From NCBI RefSeq assembly GCF_019599405.1, contig NZ_RKLQ01000001.1:1-64000 (forward strand): a DNA stretch of 64,000 bases. The letters run 5' to 3'. Source of the stretch: Haloarcula salinisoli (GTDB lineage Archaea; Halobacteriota; Halobacteria; Halobacteriales; Haloarculaceae). The notes beneath the pieces are model-generated. The model saw nothing but the letters and a program-made list of their open reading frames with translations. It ran no database searches and was not told the origin of the DNA. This document shows, one piece after another, positions 25,743-34,484 of this stretch (positions are counted from its first letter, which is position 1; every line of letters begins with the position of its first letter). The translations under genes were made by a program, and so were the position numbers.

Positions 25743-25962
25743 GCGGCGTCGGAGACGCCACGAAAGCAAGCTTTCTGTCGCGCGACCGGTCGACCCGGCC
25801 CCGAAGCCGGATTGCTCCCCCACCGCGGTAGCGGACCTGCGTTCGCTCCGTTAAGTCGATTCAAACGGCGTTAAATGGGCCGAAAACGGGCCCAAACCGG
25901 GCCCAAGACGGTGTGAGCGTCGGCCCGCATGAAGTGGGTGGACACCCCGGGTACCAGGTACG
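25743..25962. other. Intergenic region with hairpin and three 11-bp direct repeats
   Basis: After mutL there is GAAAGCAAGCTTTC (near 25762-25775), a small hairpin that might help end transcription. At 25877-25909 there are three head-to-tail 11-base units, GGGCCGAAAAC, GGGCCCAAACC and GGGCCCAAGAC, spaced by one helical turn, in front of the GT2 gene. These may be a regulator site. Confidence 0.4.
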
Positions 25963-27153
25963 ATGAAGACCGAACGACTGAGTCTGACCGGGGTCGGCGC
26001 GGTGTTCCTGCTCACAGCGGTGGCGACAGTGCTTCCGTCGCTGGCTCCCGCGGGCGTCGACTGGGGACAGCTGTTCGACTACCTGCTGTGGGGAACCACG
26101 GTGCTGTTCACCGGGACCGCACTCGTCTGGGTCGTCCTGACCTACGTCGTCGGGCGGGGCTACGAGGAACCAGCGCCGGTCCACGGCGGCGACGACATCC
26201 AGGTCCGTATCCTGACCGTCGACGCCGCCGCGGTCGTCCAGCAGACCGTCGACTCGCTGCCCACCGAACTCGACGACGTCCACGTTATCGCGGAGGCAGA
26301 TATCGACGTGGCCGGCGCGACGGTCCACGTCGTCCCCGATGGGTTCGACTGCGACGCGGTCCGGAAGGGCCGAGCCATCGAGTGGGCCCGACAGACGCTC
26401 GGGTGTGACCGCGAGTACGTGCTCTACCTGGACGAGGACAGCATCGTCGATTCCTTCGACGGGCTGCCCGACGCCGATATCGTCCAGTTGCGCGAACAGC
26501 CCCGCCGAACCGGGTCGGTGTGGACCTATCTGGCCGACGTCTATCGGATGGGTGTCCAGGTCGAACAGCGCGCCTTTGCCCGCCTCTCTATCCCGCTGTT
26601 CGCGTGGGGTGGCGGTATCGCCGTCCGAAGCGACCTCGAGGACGAGGTCACCTGGGACCGTGAGACCCTCGTCGAGGACACTGCCTTCGTCTGGGCAGCC
26701 GCAAAGCAGTTCGACATCGACTTCGAACTGGCGACGGCGACCTGCCGGAACGAGGCCCCGCCGTCGCTGACCGAGATTCTCCAGCAGCGCCGCCGCTGGG
26801 CGGCCGGCAACGTCGAAGCGTCGACGGACCTCCCGCTGGGGTACCAGCTGTTGACCCGCGTGCGAAACTACGCGTGGGCGCTCTCGCCGGTGGTGACGCT
26901 GGTGGTTGTCCCGCTGTCGGTGCTGGGCGTCGGCGTCGGTGGCAGCGGCCTCTTTGCGCTCACCTCACTGCTGCTCGGGGCGCTGACGCTGTTCTGGTAT
27001 CTCCGCGGCGTGTGCTACTACGGCCGCGAGAAGCGTCTGTGGGCCGTTGCGGTGCCGCTGGCCCCGCTCATCACCGTCGTCCATTCGATGGGGACCGTCG
27101 TCGGCATCCTCGCGCCGCCCACGGAGTTTCGCGTCACCGAGAAGGTCGGCTGA
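25963..27153 (+). CDS. Membrane-bound GT2 glycosyltransferase
   Basis: A 396-residue family-2 enzyme. Two helices occupy residues 8-30 and 40-64. The GT-A domain follows with LYLDEDSIVD (Asp-x-Asp-like metal site), LVEDTAFVW and the product motif QQRRRWAAGN (Q-x-x-R-W), then four C-terminal helices (about 300-390). This set is that of processive and dolichol-phosphate-sugar-type GT2 proteins. It probably makes a lipid-linked or extruded glycan at the membrane. It is away from the main glycan cluster, next to a PfkB gene with a 53-base gap. Substrate unknown. Confidence 0.85.
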   Translation: MKTERLSLTGVGAVFLLTAVATVLPSLAPAGVDWGQLFDYLLWGTTVLFTGTALVWVVLTYVVGRGYEEPAPVHGGDDIQVRILTVDAAAVVQQTVDSLPTELDDVHVIAEADIDVAGATVHVVPDGFDCDAVRKGRAIEWARQTLGCDREYVLYLDEDSIVDSFDGLPDADIVQLREQPRRTGSVWTYLADVYRMGVQVEQRAFARLSIPLFAWGGGIAVRSDLEDEVTWDRETLVEDTAFVWAAAKQFDIDFELATATCRNEAPPSLTEILQQRRRWAAGNVEASTDLPLGYQLLTRVRNYAWALSPVVTLVVVPLSVLGVGVGGSGLFALTSLLLGALTLFWYLRGVCYYGREKRLWAVAVPLAPLITVVHSMGTVVGILAPPTEFRVTEKVG

Positions 27154-27206
27154 ACGAGTCCCACACAGCCGGATGAACTAAACCCCTGTCTGTCAATGGG
27201 TGGAAT

Positions 27207-28148
27207 ATGTCTATCGTTTCGTTCGGTGATACGGCGCTTCGCTTCGCAACGCGGGAGGGCGAACGGTTCGAGACTGCCCGCGAGGTGGGGCTCCACGTCG
27301 ACGGGATATCCAGCAACGCGGCGGCCGTCGCCAGCCGGCTGGGCGCCGAGGCTGTCTGGCTCTCGAAGCTCGCCGACACGCCGCTGGGGCGCCGTGCCGT
27401 CGCCGAGCTCCACGAACACGGACTCGAGACAGAGGTGACCTGGACTGGCCCCGAGGACGGCCGGCACGGGCTGAAGTTCCACGAGAGCGGCACCCCGCCC
27501 CGCGAGCCGCGCCTCTTCCAGGACCGGGCCGACACCGCACTGGCGACCGTGTCACCGGGCGACTTCCCGGTCGGTCGCGTCCAGGAGGCCGACGCGGTCT
27601 TCACGACGGGGTCGATGGCGGCGCTGTCCGACGGGGCCGCCGAGACCGCCGGCGCCCTGCTGCGTTCGGCCCCCGGACTGCGGGCGATGGACCTGGATTT
27701 CTATCCCGGTATCTGGGGCGCAGAGACGGCCCACGACACCCTCGCGGACCTCTTCGACCCGGTCGAACTGCTGTTCGCCAGGGAGGAGGGGGCCCAGGCT
27801 GTCTTCGACCGGACGGGGTCACCCCGCGAACTGGTCCACACCATCGCCAGCGACTACGATTTCTCTCACGTCATCCTCACCCGGAGCGAGTACGGCGTCG
27901 TCGGCTACCACGACGGCGTCCTCCACGAACAGGACGCCTTCGAGACCGAGGGGGCCAACAGCGCCGGCCAGCACGCCGCGCTGGTCGGTGCCGTCCTCCA
28001 GCAGCTCACCGACGGGGCCTCTACCGACACTGCGCTGTCCCACGGGGCAGCGGCCGCGGCACTGGCACGGACGATGACCGGGCCACTCCCCCCCATCGAA
28101 CCGGCCGACGTCGAGGCGCTCGTCCAGTCGGCGTCGGGCGGTCGGTAA
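27207..28148 (+). CDS. PfkB-family sugar kinase homologue, degenerate catalytic motif
   Basis: A 313-residue ribokinase-fold protein. The N-terminus (IVSFGDTALRFATREGERFE) and the substrate-lid region (HVDGISSNAAAVASRLG) fit the PfkB family, close to 2-keto-3-deoxygluconate kinases. In the C-terminal motif, where PfkB enzymes have G-A-G-D or, in haloarchaea, T-G-Q-H-D-A, this protein reads EGANSAGQHAALVGAVL near residues 246-265. In either alignment the catalytic Asp is replaced (Ser or Ala). It may thus be a non-catalytic sugar-binding relative or use a different base. Confidence is high for the fold, low for activity. Confidence 0.8.
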   Translation: MSIVSFGDTALRFATREGERFETAREVGLHVDGISSNAAAVASRLGAEAVWLSKLADTPLGRRAVAELHEHGLETEVTWTGPEDGRHGLKFHESGTPPREPRLFQDRADTALATVSPGDFPVGRVQEADAVFTTGSMAALSDGAAETAGALLRSAPGLRAMDLDFYPGIWGAETAHDTLADLFDPVELLFAREEGAQAVFDRTGSPRELVHTIASDYDFSHVILTRSEYGVVGYHDGVLHEQDAFETEGANSAGQHAALVGAVLQQLTDGASTDTALSHGAAAAALARTMTGPLPPIEPADVEALVQSASGGR

Positions 28149-28202
28149 CCCTTCGGCTAGAAGGACCATACTGTTAAGGGTGTTCGTTGTTACCACTCGA
28201 AT

Positions 28203-29435
28203 ATGGGTTCGACACGTCTTTCAGTCGGTCTCTGTATCGTGATGCTCGCCGGGGTGGTCGCTGTGCTCCCGGCGGCCGTCACTGCACAGCAGGGCCCGGT
28301 GGTCATCACCGCGACCATCGTCGACCAGGATGGCCAGTCAGTCGGTGGCGGCGTCGAGGTGACGGCAACCTGGGACGGCGGCTCGACAAACGAGACGACG
28401 CTGTCCGACGGGCGGATTCGATTCGAAGCTCCCCGCGGTGCAGACGTCTCGGTGCGCGTCAACGACGACCAGTATATACGAAACAACGCGTATGTCATCA
28501 GCAACGCGACCGAGCAGTCGGTCGAAGTGCCCGTTTCCGAGTCGGGCACCGCGACGGTAACGGTGCGTAACACGGCCAACGAGACCGTCGAGGACGCCCG
28601 CGTCCTGCTGTATCGGGGCTCGGACGGGTTCGTCACCGACCAGCGGACCGGCGCCGACGGGACCGTCACGACGCCGGCTGTCGAGCAAGGGGACTACCGC
28701 CTCGACATCTACAAGGACGGCTACTTCAACAACCGGACGCGCGTCACTGTCGGGGACCAGACCGACATCGACCGCACCATCGAACAGGGTGAGGTGTTGC
28801 TCACCGTCGAGGTGGTCGACGACTACTTCGAACCCCCCGAATCGCTCAACAGTTCCGTTCGAATCTCGAACGTCGCCACGCTCCAGACCACTGGCGGTGA
28901 CGCGGCGACCACGGTCCCGGTCAACACCGACTACGATATCGTCGTGACCAAGGACGGATACGACCGGACCACACAGACCATCAGCGTCAAGCAAAGCGAC
29001 ATCACCGAGACTATCTCCATCAACCGCACGGATACCCTCTCCATCTCGACGCGGGACCGGGTACTCCTGGGTAATCCGATAACCCTGGCGGTCACCGACG
29101 AGTACGGCGACGCCGTCTCCGGCGCGACGGTGTCACAGGACGGCCAGCAGGTCGGCACGACCGACGACGACGGCGAGTTCGAAACCGACACCGAGTCGGC
29201 CGGGCCGGTGAACTTCACCGTCGACGACGGTGAGGCCCAGGAGGAGGTCACCGTCGAGGTCGTCGAAGCCCCGGAGGAACTGACCGGGACGCCGATTTCC
29301 ACGTCCACCCCGACACCTACTGCCACCGGCAGTGAACCGACCGAGACCTCCGGCGGACTCGGTCCCGGCTTCACGCCCGTGACGGTCGCTGCCGCGCTCG
29401 CCCTGCTCTCGCTGGTCGCCTACCGGCGCCGCTAG
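28203..29435 (+). CDS. PGF-CTERM surface protein with carboxypeptidase-regulatory-like repeats
   Basis: A 410-residue secreted protein. Residues 1-29 are a Sec signal (hydrophobic core, then VTAQQG). Four or so beta-sandwich repeats of about 80 residues follow, seen as VTATIVDQDG, TVRNTANETVEDARVLLYRG, VEVVDDYFEPPESL and VTDEYGDAVSGATVSQDG, resembling CarboxypepD_reg/PEGA domains. Near the end is a Thr/Pro stalk, then GLGPGF, a hydrophobic helix and RRR: the archaeosortase A recognition signal (PGF-CTERM). The protein should be cleaved there and lipid-anchored to the S-layer-covered surface. A TATA-like block about 30 bases upstream supports ATG 28203. Confidence 0.85.
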   Translation: MGSTRLSVGLCIVMLAGVVAVLPAAVTAQQGPVVITATIVDQDGQSVGGGVEVTATWDGGSTNETTLSDGRIRFEAPRGADVSVRVNDDQYIRNNAYVISNATEQSVEVPVSESGTATVTVRNTANETVEDARVLLYRGSDGFVTDQRTGADGTVTTPAVEQGDYRLDIYKDGYFNNRTRVTVGDQTDIDRTIEQGEVLLTVEVVDDYFEPPESLNSSVRISNVATLQTTGGDAATTVPVNTDYDIVVTKDGYDRTTQTISVKQSDITETISINRTDTLSISTRDRVLLGNPITLAVTDEYGDAVSGATVSQDGQQVGTTDDDGEFETDTESAGPVNFTVDDGEAQEEVTVEVVEAPEELTGTPISTSTPTPTATGSEPTETSGGLGPGFTPVTVAAALALLSLVAYRRR

Positions 29436-29451
29436 CTGCGAGAGCGGGACG

Positions 29452-29457
29452 TTTTTT
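29452..29457 (+). terminator. T-tract after the PGF-CTERM gene
   Basis: Six consecutive Ts after a GC-rich stretch, 17 bases beyond the stop codon, fit the short U-tracts at which archaeal polymerases stop. Confidence 0.4.
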
Positions 29458-29481
29458 GCCGCGAGGCTCCCATCCGTTCGC

Positions 29482-30567
29482 ATGACTGTTATCGAGGGCG
29501 TCCACGCCGACCACGGCGCGACCTTCCGCGAGGTCGGCGGTCGCCGCGTCGTCGCCCACTACGGTCGGCCCGAGCGGACCCACCGGGCGGTCCGCAACGT
29601 CGTCGGCGTCTGCGAGTTCGGCTACGGCGTCCTCGTCGTGACGGGCGAGGACCGCGTCGACTACGTCGACAACGCCGTCTCGAACCGCGTGCCTGACACC
29701 GACGGCGAGGGAACCTACGCGCTCTTGCTCGACCCGCAGGGCCGCGTCGAGACGGACATGTACGTCTACAACGCCGGCGAGCGACTGCTCGTCTTCACCC
29801 CGCCACAGGAGGCCGCGGCTCTGGCCGAGGACTGGCAGGAAAAGACCTTCATCCAGGACGTCGACATTCGCCTCGCGACGGACGAGTTCGCGGTCTTCGG
29901 CGTCCACGGGCCGAAGGCGACCGAGAAAATCGCGAGTGTGCTCCACCAGGCGTCCTCGCCCGAGCCCGCCCTCTCCTTTAACCGGGGCGAACTCGGTGAC
30001 GCCGGCGTCTCGGTCATCCGGACCGACAACCTCGCCGGCGAGGAGAGCTACGACGTGGTGTGTGGCGCCGACGACGCCGAGCGCGTCTTCGACACCCTCG
30101 TCAACCGCGGGCTCAACGCCGTCCCCTTCGGCTATCGCACGTGGGAAACGCTCACGCTGGAAGCCGGCTCGCCGCTCTTTGAGACGGAAATCGACGGCGC
30201 GCTGCCGAACGACCTCGGCCTGCGGACGGCCCTGGACTTCGAGAAAGGCTGTTACGTCGGCCAGGAGGTCGTCTCCCGCGTCGAGAACCAGGGGTATCCC
30301 GGCTCGCGGCTCGTCGGGCTGACCGTCGACGCCGTGCCCGACCCCGGGGCGGCCGTCTCCGTTGGCGACGAGCACGTCGGCGAGGTCACCCGCGCCGTCG
30401 AGAGCCCAACCGTCTCCGGTCCCATCGCGATGGCGAAACTGGACTGGGACTACCCCGACGGCGACCTCACGGTCAGTGTCGACGGCGAGGACGTCCCGGC
30501 CGAGCGCCGCGAGCTTCCGTTCGTCGACGGGTCGGCCGTCTCGGCGCGGTTGCCTACCTACGAATAG
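29482..30567 (+). CDS. YgfZ/GcvT-like folate-binding protein
   Basis: A 361-residue relative of the glycine-cleavage T-protein. The diagnostic element is KGCYVGQEVVSR near residue 254, the signature of YgfZ/CAF17-type proteins that help Fe-S enzyme maturation with folate; GYRTWETLTLEAGSPLFETE is the second family block. It is therefore more like YgfZ than like the aminomethyltransferase of glycine cleavage, and no gcvH or gcvP is nearby. The start is the conserved ATG 29482. Its stop overlaps by 10 bases with the convergent membrane gene. Confidence 0.85.
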   Translation: MTVIEGVHADHGATFREVGGRRVVAHYGRPERTHRAVRNVVGVCEFGYGVLVVTGEDRVDYVDNAVSNRVPDTDGEGTYALLLDPQGRVETDMYVYNAGERLLVFTPPQEAAALAEDWQEKTFIQDVDIRLATDEFAVFGVHGPKATEKIASVLHQASSPEPALSFNRGELGDAGVSVIRTDNLAGEESYDVVCGADDAERVFDTLVNRGLNAVPFGYRTWETLTLEAGSPLFETEIDGALPNDLGLRTALDFEKGCYVGQEVVSRVENQGYPGSRLVGLTVDAVPDPGAAVSVGDEHVGEVTRAVESPTVSGPIAMAKLDWDYPDGDLTVSVDGEDVPAERRELPFVDGSAVSARLPTYE

Positions 30568-30965
30568 CCGATACTGTCGCCCTCTTCACCGTCCGTCGTC
30601 TCTCTTGCACCGAAGAACCCCTCGACGGCCACGAGTGCGGTGTACGCGGAGAAAGCCGCGAGACACATCCCGCCGAACTGCGTGAGCGCGGTCAGCGGGG
30701 CGCCGACGATGTCGTACTGCAGCGGCGCGACGATGAGCCACAGTCCCAGGACGGTTGCCATCATGCCCGCCGCGAAGCTCGGGACACCGCGCTCGCGGAT
30801 GGTCAGGAAGTTCTTGCCGGCGAAGACGGCTCCGACCACGGCCGAGAGCGTCACGCTCCCGCGGATACCCGGTTGCGCGTTCAGCGCGAGGGGGGCGACG
30901 AAGGCGACCACACAGCCAAGCAGTGCGACGACGGCCGAGGCGACGGTGAAACGGGAGGCGTCCAT
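30558..30965 (-). CDS. Four-helix membrane protein (SPW-repeat-like)
   Basis: A 135-residue protein with four predicted helices. The segments VVALLGCVVAFVAPLAL and GLWLIVAPLQYDIVG recall the SPW-repeat membrane fold, a weak resemblance. ATG 30965 (MDASRFTVAS) is taken over 31013 because the first helix then follows directly. No function known. Convergent, 10-base overlap with the YgfZ-like gene. Confidence 0.6.
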   Translation of the reverse strand: MDASRFTVASAVVALLGCVVAFVAPLALNAQPGIRGSVTLSAVVGAVFAGKNFLTIRERGVPSFAAGMMATVLGLWLIVAPLQYDIVGAPLTALTQFGGMCLAAFSAYTALVAVEGFFGARETTDGEEGDSIGYS

Positions 30966-31009
30966 ACACTTCGGTAGCACTGCACACGGTAAACACGTTC
31001 GGCGGCCGC

Positions 31010-31237
31010 TCACTCGACGAGCGGGAGGACGATGCCGAAGACGAGCGGCGAGAACAGCGCCAGCAGGATGCCGATTGCCTCCATATCGACCAGCAGTGTG
31101 TTCACCAGTGCAGGGAGTGACCCGAGGAGCGCGTGGCCGCCGACCTCACCGACGACGCCGACCGCAAAGAGCGCGACGCCGAGCAGAAAGCCGCGTTTCG
31201 CGAGCGCTGCGTGGTCCATGCCGCGGTACTGACTCAT
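31010..31237 (-). CDS. 75-residue two-helix membrane protein
   Basis: MSQYRGMDHAALAKRGFLLG opens a protein with two hydrophobic segments (about 14-38 and 48-72) and little else. It looks like a conserved haloarchaeal small membrane protein, but no family is recognised. A second ATG seven codons in is possible. It is upstream of, and in the same direction as, the gene at 30558. Confidence 0.6.
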   Translation of the reverse strand: MSQYRGMDHAALAKRGFLLGVALFAVGVVGEVGGHALLGSLPALVNTLLVDMEAIGILLALFSPLVFGIVLPLVE

Positions 31238-31318
31238 GTGCGTGCCCAGACGGGGGTCGATGAAACCGGTTACGCTTCGAGCGGAAGGCCTATATCGACC
31301 GTTCAGCTATGGTCTCCG

Positions 31319-31552
31319 ATGAACGGCTTTGGCTCACTCGCTGAACTGCTTTCGGTACTGCTCAGAGCGCTCGCGGCCGGCCTCCTGACGGCCGTCGGCG
31401 TCCTCACGGAGACCGCTGGCATCGGGAACCTGCTCGCCGGTCCGTCGGTGTTCGGTCTCTGGGAAGTCGCCATGGGCGCACTGCTGCTGTACGTCGGCAT
31501 CTATATGCTGGGCTACAGAGAGGTGTGGCTCGGGCTGCGAAGCGCAGCCTGA
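31319..31552 (+). CDS. 77-residue membrane protein
   Basis: MNGFGSLAELLSVLLRALAA begins a protein with two hydrophobic segments and a short basic end. A TATATC block at about 31290-31296 lies 25 bases before ATG 31319 and fixes the start. The earlier frame to 31133 is not supported. Function unknown. Confidence 0.6.
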   Translation: MNGFGSLAELLSVLLRALAAGLLTAVGVLTETAGIGNLLAGPSVFGLWEVAMGALLLYVGIYMLGYREVWLGLRSAA

Positions 31553-31591
31553 GACCTTCTAAACGGCATTTCTCACCATCCAACCAGCAGC

Positions 31592-31597
31592 TTTTTT
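31592..31597 (+). terminator. T-tract before the PQQ-propeller gene
   Basis: Six Ts about 40 bases after the stop of the 77-residue gene, a plausible archaeal termination site. Confidence 0.35.
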
Positions 31598-31620
31598 GTC
31601 TACCAATAGTAGCTTAACTC

Positions 31621-32898
31621 ATGTCAGATGTACGGAGAAGAGAGCTCCTGGGAATTCTAGCGACGGGCGCGGCGGGCGCTATCGCAGGCTGTGGCGGTGG
31701 GACAGGGGGCGAAAACACCCCGACGGCCGACGTCACTGAGGAGGCGTCACCCAGCTCGGAGGCGGAAAGCAGTGGGGCCCTCGACGTAGATACCGACGTG
31801 GGGCTAGATTCGTGGCCGATGCTCGGCGCGAACAGCGCACATACCGGCACGGGGCCCGACCAGATGGGGCCGACGGAGGCAGTCACCAAGCGCTGGTCGG
31901 CTACCGCCGAGGGGTACAGTTCCTCGGCGCCTGCGGTGGTCAATGGTGTGCTGTATATGGGCAGTGGCGGGACGGATAATGAAGGCGGCACGGCCTCCGC
32001 GTTTTCAGCGACAGATGGGAGGAAGCTCTGGCAGTTCGAGACCGAACGGCCGATATATTCGTCGCCAGTCGTCGACGACGGGACCGTCTATATCGGCACG
32101 GGATGGGCCGACAAACCGGGGAAGGTGTACGCGCTCTCGGCCACTGCTGGCACCGAAGCGTGGTCCTCAGCGGTCGAGGGGGTATTCTACGGTTCACTGG
32201 CCGTTCAAGACGGCACCGTCTACGCAAGGAGCAACGATGACACACTCTACGCGCTCAACGCCGCCGAAGGGAGCGAACAGTGGACATTCGACGGCATCGT
32301 TTCCTCGCCGACAGTCGCCGACGGGACGGTATATGCCAGCAGTGCCAGCGGGGGCGTCGTCGCAGTCGGCGCCGCCGATGGGAGCGAGCAGTGGCGATTC
32401 GATAGCGGTGGCAATGTCGCTGCGTCACCGGCTGTCGCCGACGGAACGGTTTACTGCGGAAATGGTGAAGGGGTCTACGCTATCGATGCGGACGAAGGGA
32501 CGCGACAGTGGCGCTTCGAGGACCTAACCATGGTCACTGGGACACCAACAGTTCGGAGCGGGCGGGTGCTCGTTGGTGCACGGGTGGCTAGCAGTTCGGA
32601 TGAGAGTGGCGACACCTATCTGTTCTCGCTCGATGCTGCCGATGGCAGCGAGCAGTGGCGGTTCGAGGGAAGTGACACATTCGTCGCGTCCGCCACAGTA
32701 ACTGAAGACACCGTTTACGCCCCAGCTTACTCCAGAGATGTCTACGGTATCGCTGTCGACGACGGGAGCCAACGCTGGAGCACGACGGTCGCAAACGAGT
32801 ATGCCAATATAGCCGCCTCGCCAGCGGTCGCCGACGGCACTGTCTACGTCGGAACAGAGAAAGGAGGTATCTATGCACTCTGGGAGTCCTCGGAGTAA
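31621..32898 (+). CDS. Tat lipoprotein with PQQ-like beta-propeller
   Basis: A 425-residue protein. The start MSDVRRRELLGILATGAAGA ends in IAGC, a twin-arginine signal with a lipobox, so the mature protein is lipid-anchored outside the cell. After a short acidic linker, residues 55-420 contain about seven PQQ-like blades with repeating GTVYxGT, VYALxxxxGxxxW and SSPxVxDGTVY patterns, as in BamB and quinoprotein propellers. The Trp-docking residues are present but no dehydrogenase active site can be seen, so it is probably a scaffold or binding protein. It ends 30 bases from the convergent geranylgeranyl reductase gene. Confidence 0.88.
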   Translation: MSDVRRRELLGILATGAAGAIAGCGGGTGGENTPTADVTEEASPSSEAESSGALDVDTDVGLDSWPMLGANSAHTGTGPDQMGPTEAVTKRWSATAEGYSSSAPAVVNGVLYMGSGGTDNEGGTASAFSATDGRKLWQFETERPIYSSPVVDDGTVYIGTGWADKPGKVYALSATAGTEAWSSAVEGVFYGSLAVQDGTVYARSNDDTLYALNAAEGSEQWTFDGIVSSPTVADGTVYASSASGGVVAVGAADGSEQWRFDSGGNVAASPAVADGTVYCGNGEGVYAIDADEGTRQWRFEDLTMVTGTPTVRSGRVLVGARVASSSDESGDTYLFSLDAADGSEQWRFEGSDTFVASATVTEDTVYAPAYSRDVYGIAVDDGSQRWSTTVANEYANIAASPAVADGTVYVGTEKGGIYALWESSE

Positions 32899-32928
32899 GC
32901 TGGCCTGCCCACGAACTGTCCCGTCGAG

Positions 32929-34014
32929 TCAGGACCGCCCGAGTAGCGCTTTCAGCTGCTCACGCGAAAAGAGCGTCGAGGGGCGGTCCATGTGGACGCC
33001 GATTTCACCTTCGAACGCCTTCATCCCGGCTTTTTGCACCGTTTTCGGCACCGAGTAGCCCGCCCGCACGGCGTGGCCCAGGCGGATGTCGCCACGGAGG
33101 TCGTCGCGCCAGGCCCGCTCGTAATCGCCCAGCGTCGCGGGGTCGTCGGGGTCGATCTCGCGAGCGGCGTGGTCCGCCGCGGTCATGCCATAGAGGATGC
33201 CGCCGCCGGTGAACGGTTTGGTCTGGGCGGCGGCGTCACCGATGAGAAAGGACCGGGAGCCAGTGACACGTTTCGGCGGGCCGATGGGGATGAGGCCCGA
33301 ACAGCGCCGGGTCACGTCGGCGTCGTAGCCGGAGACGAAGTCCTCGAAGCGCTCGCGGGCGTCGTCGCCCGGCGGCACGGCCAGCCCGTACTCGACCCCG
33401 GCCTCGCCCCGCGGGATGCGCCAGGCGAAGAATTTCGGGACGGTCAGATGGACGTCGACGAAGTCCTGGTGGTCGGGCGTCTCGTCGAAGCCAAGCACAC
33501 CGTGGAGCAGTTCGTCGGGTTCGGGCAGGCCGAGTTCCCGGCGGACGCGGCTCTTGGGGCCGTCACAGCCCGCGACCAGCTTCCCGCGGTGGGTCTCGAC
33601 CGCGCCGTCGGGGCCGCGGGCGTCGACGGTGACGTGGTCTCGGTGTTCCGCGACCGAGACCACGGTGTGGTGTTCCCGAAGGTCGGCGCCGGCGTCGCGG
33701 GCCAGCTCCGCGAGGTGTCTGTCCAGCCCGACCCGGTCGATGACGTTCGAGATGACCTCGTCCTTGTAGAAGGGGTGGTCGTCGCTGCCGGGGCCGCCGG
33801 TGTGAAAGCGCGCCCCGGATATCTCGTTCTGGAACAGCTCCTCGCGGGCGTCCTCGGTGTACTCCCAGAGGTCGGTGCTGACGTGGCCCGAACACGCCAG
33901 TGGCTCGCCCACCTCGCCCTGCTCGAAGACGAGCACGTCCAGTCCGGACTCGGCGGCCCGGCGGGCGTACCGCGAGCCGGCCGGGCCGGCCCCGACGACG
34001 ACGACATCGTGCAT
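32929..34014 (-). CDS. Geranylgeranyl reductase-family FAD protein
   Basis: A 361-residue flavoprotein. MHDVVVVGAGPAGSRYARRA is the FAD Rossmann motif; CSGHVSTDLWEY, LVAGCDGPKSRVRRELG and FLIGDAAAQTKPFTGGGI are the three family motifs of geranylgeranyl reductases. In archaea, members saturate the isoprenoid chains of archaeol lipids or of menaquinone, working on membrane substrates. The frame is open upstream to 34800, but that part is Arg rich and overlaps a real gene; ATG 34014 is at the canonical fold start. Which substrate this paralogue uses is not clear. Confidence 0.9.
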   Translation of the reverse strand: MHDVVVVGAGPAGSRYARRAAESGLDVLVFEQGEVGEPLACSGHVSTDLWEYTEDAREELFQNEISGARFHTGGPGSDDHPFYKDEVISNVIDRVGLDRHLAELARDAGADLREHHTVVSVAEHRDHVTVDARGPDGAVETHRGKLVAGCDGPKSRVRRELGLPEPDELLHGVLGFDETPDHQDFVDVHLTVPKFFAWRIPRGEAGVEYGLAVPPGDDARERFEDFVSGYDADVTRRCSGLIPIGPPKRVTGSRSFLIGDAAAQTKPFTGGGILYGMTAADHAAREIDPDDPATLGDYERAWRDDLRGDIRLGHAVRAGYSVPKTVQKAGMKAFEGEIGVHMDRPSTLFSREQLKALLGRS

Positions 34015-34064
34015 ATCCAGTGCGTGGATGTCTGAGGCCAAATACCTTCTCGATTCGAGTGGGT

Positions 34065-34481
34065 TCAGTCCGCGGGGTAGCCCCCGCGCTCGGCCAGCCA
34101 GCCGCCGAGTCGCGCGGCGAAGGCGCCGATGAACCCGCCGACGGCCAGCAGCACTGCCGTCGTCACCGCTGCGACGCCCAGCGCAATCACCCGTCCCCCG
34201 GCGTCCGCTCCGTTGGCGGTCCTGAGCGGTTCGGTCGCGACCAGCAGTGCCGGGAGCCAGCCGATGAGCCCGGCACGGAATCCCACGGGACCGCTCGGCG
34301 AGCCGATGCGTCCGGCGAGGTAGCCGGCCACCAGCCCGCCGAGGGCGGCGCCCGTGACCGAGAGCACACCCCCCGATAGCCAGGCGCTGACGGCGGCGAC
34401 GGCCAGCGCACAGACCCCGCCGAGGACGCTGTACGGTCCCGTTTCGGGGTCCGGTCTCAGGATGGCGACAGCCCGGGACAT
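34065..34481 (-). CDS. DUF5518 membrane protein (copy 1)
   Basis: A 138-residue protein with about four hydrophobic segments and the closing motif ARLGGWLAERGGYP typical of the haloarchaeal DUF5518 family; the fold repeats Gly-rich helices with GYLAGRIG. Function unknown. It is the third of three tandem relatives reading leftward, each separated by 3 bases, so they form one operon. Confidence 0.75.
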   Translation of the reverse strand: MSRAVAILRPDPETGPYSVLGGVCALAVAAVSAWLSGGVLSVTGAALGGLVAGYLAGRIGSPSGPVGFRAGLIGWLPALLVATEPLRTANGADAGGRVIALGVAAVTTAVLLAVGGFIGAFAARLGGWLAERGGYPAD

Positions 34482-34484
34482 GGA

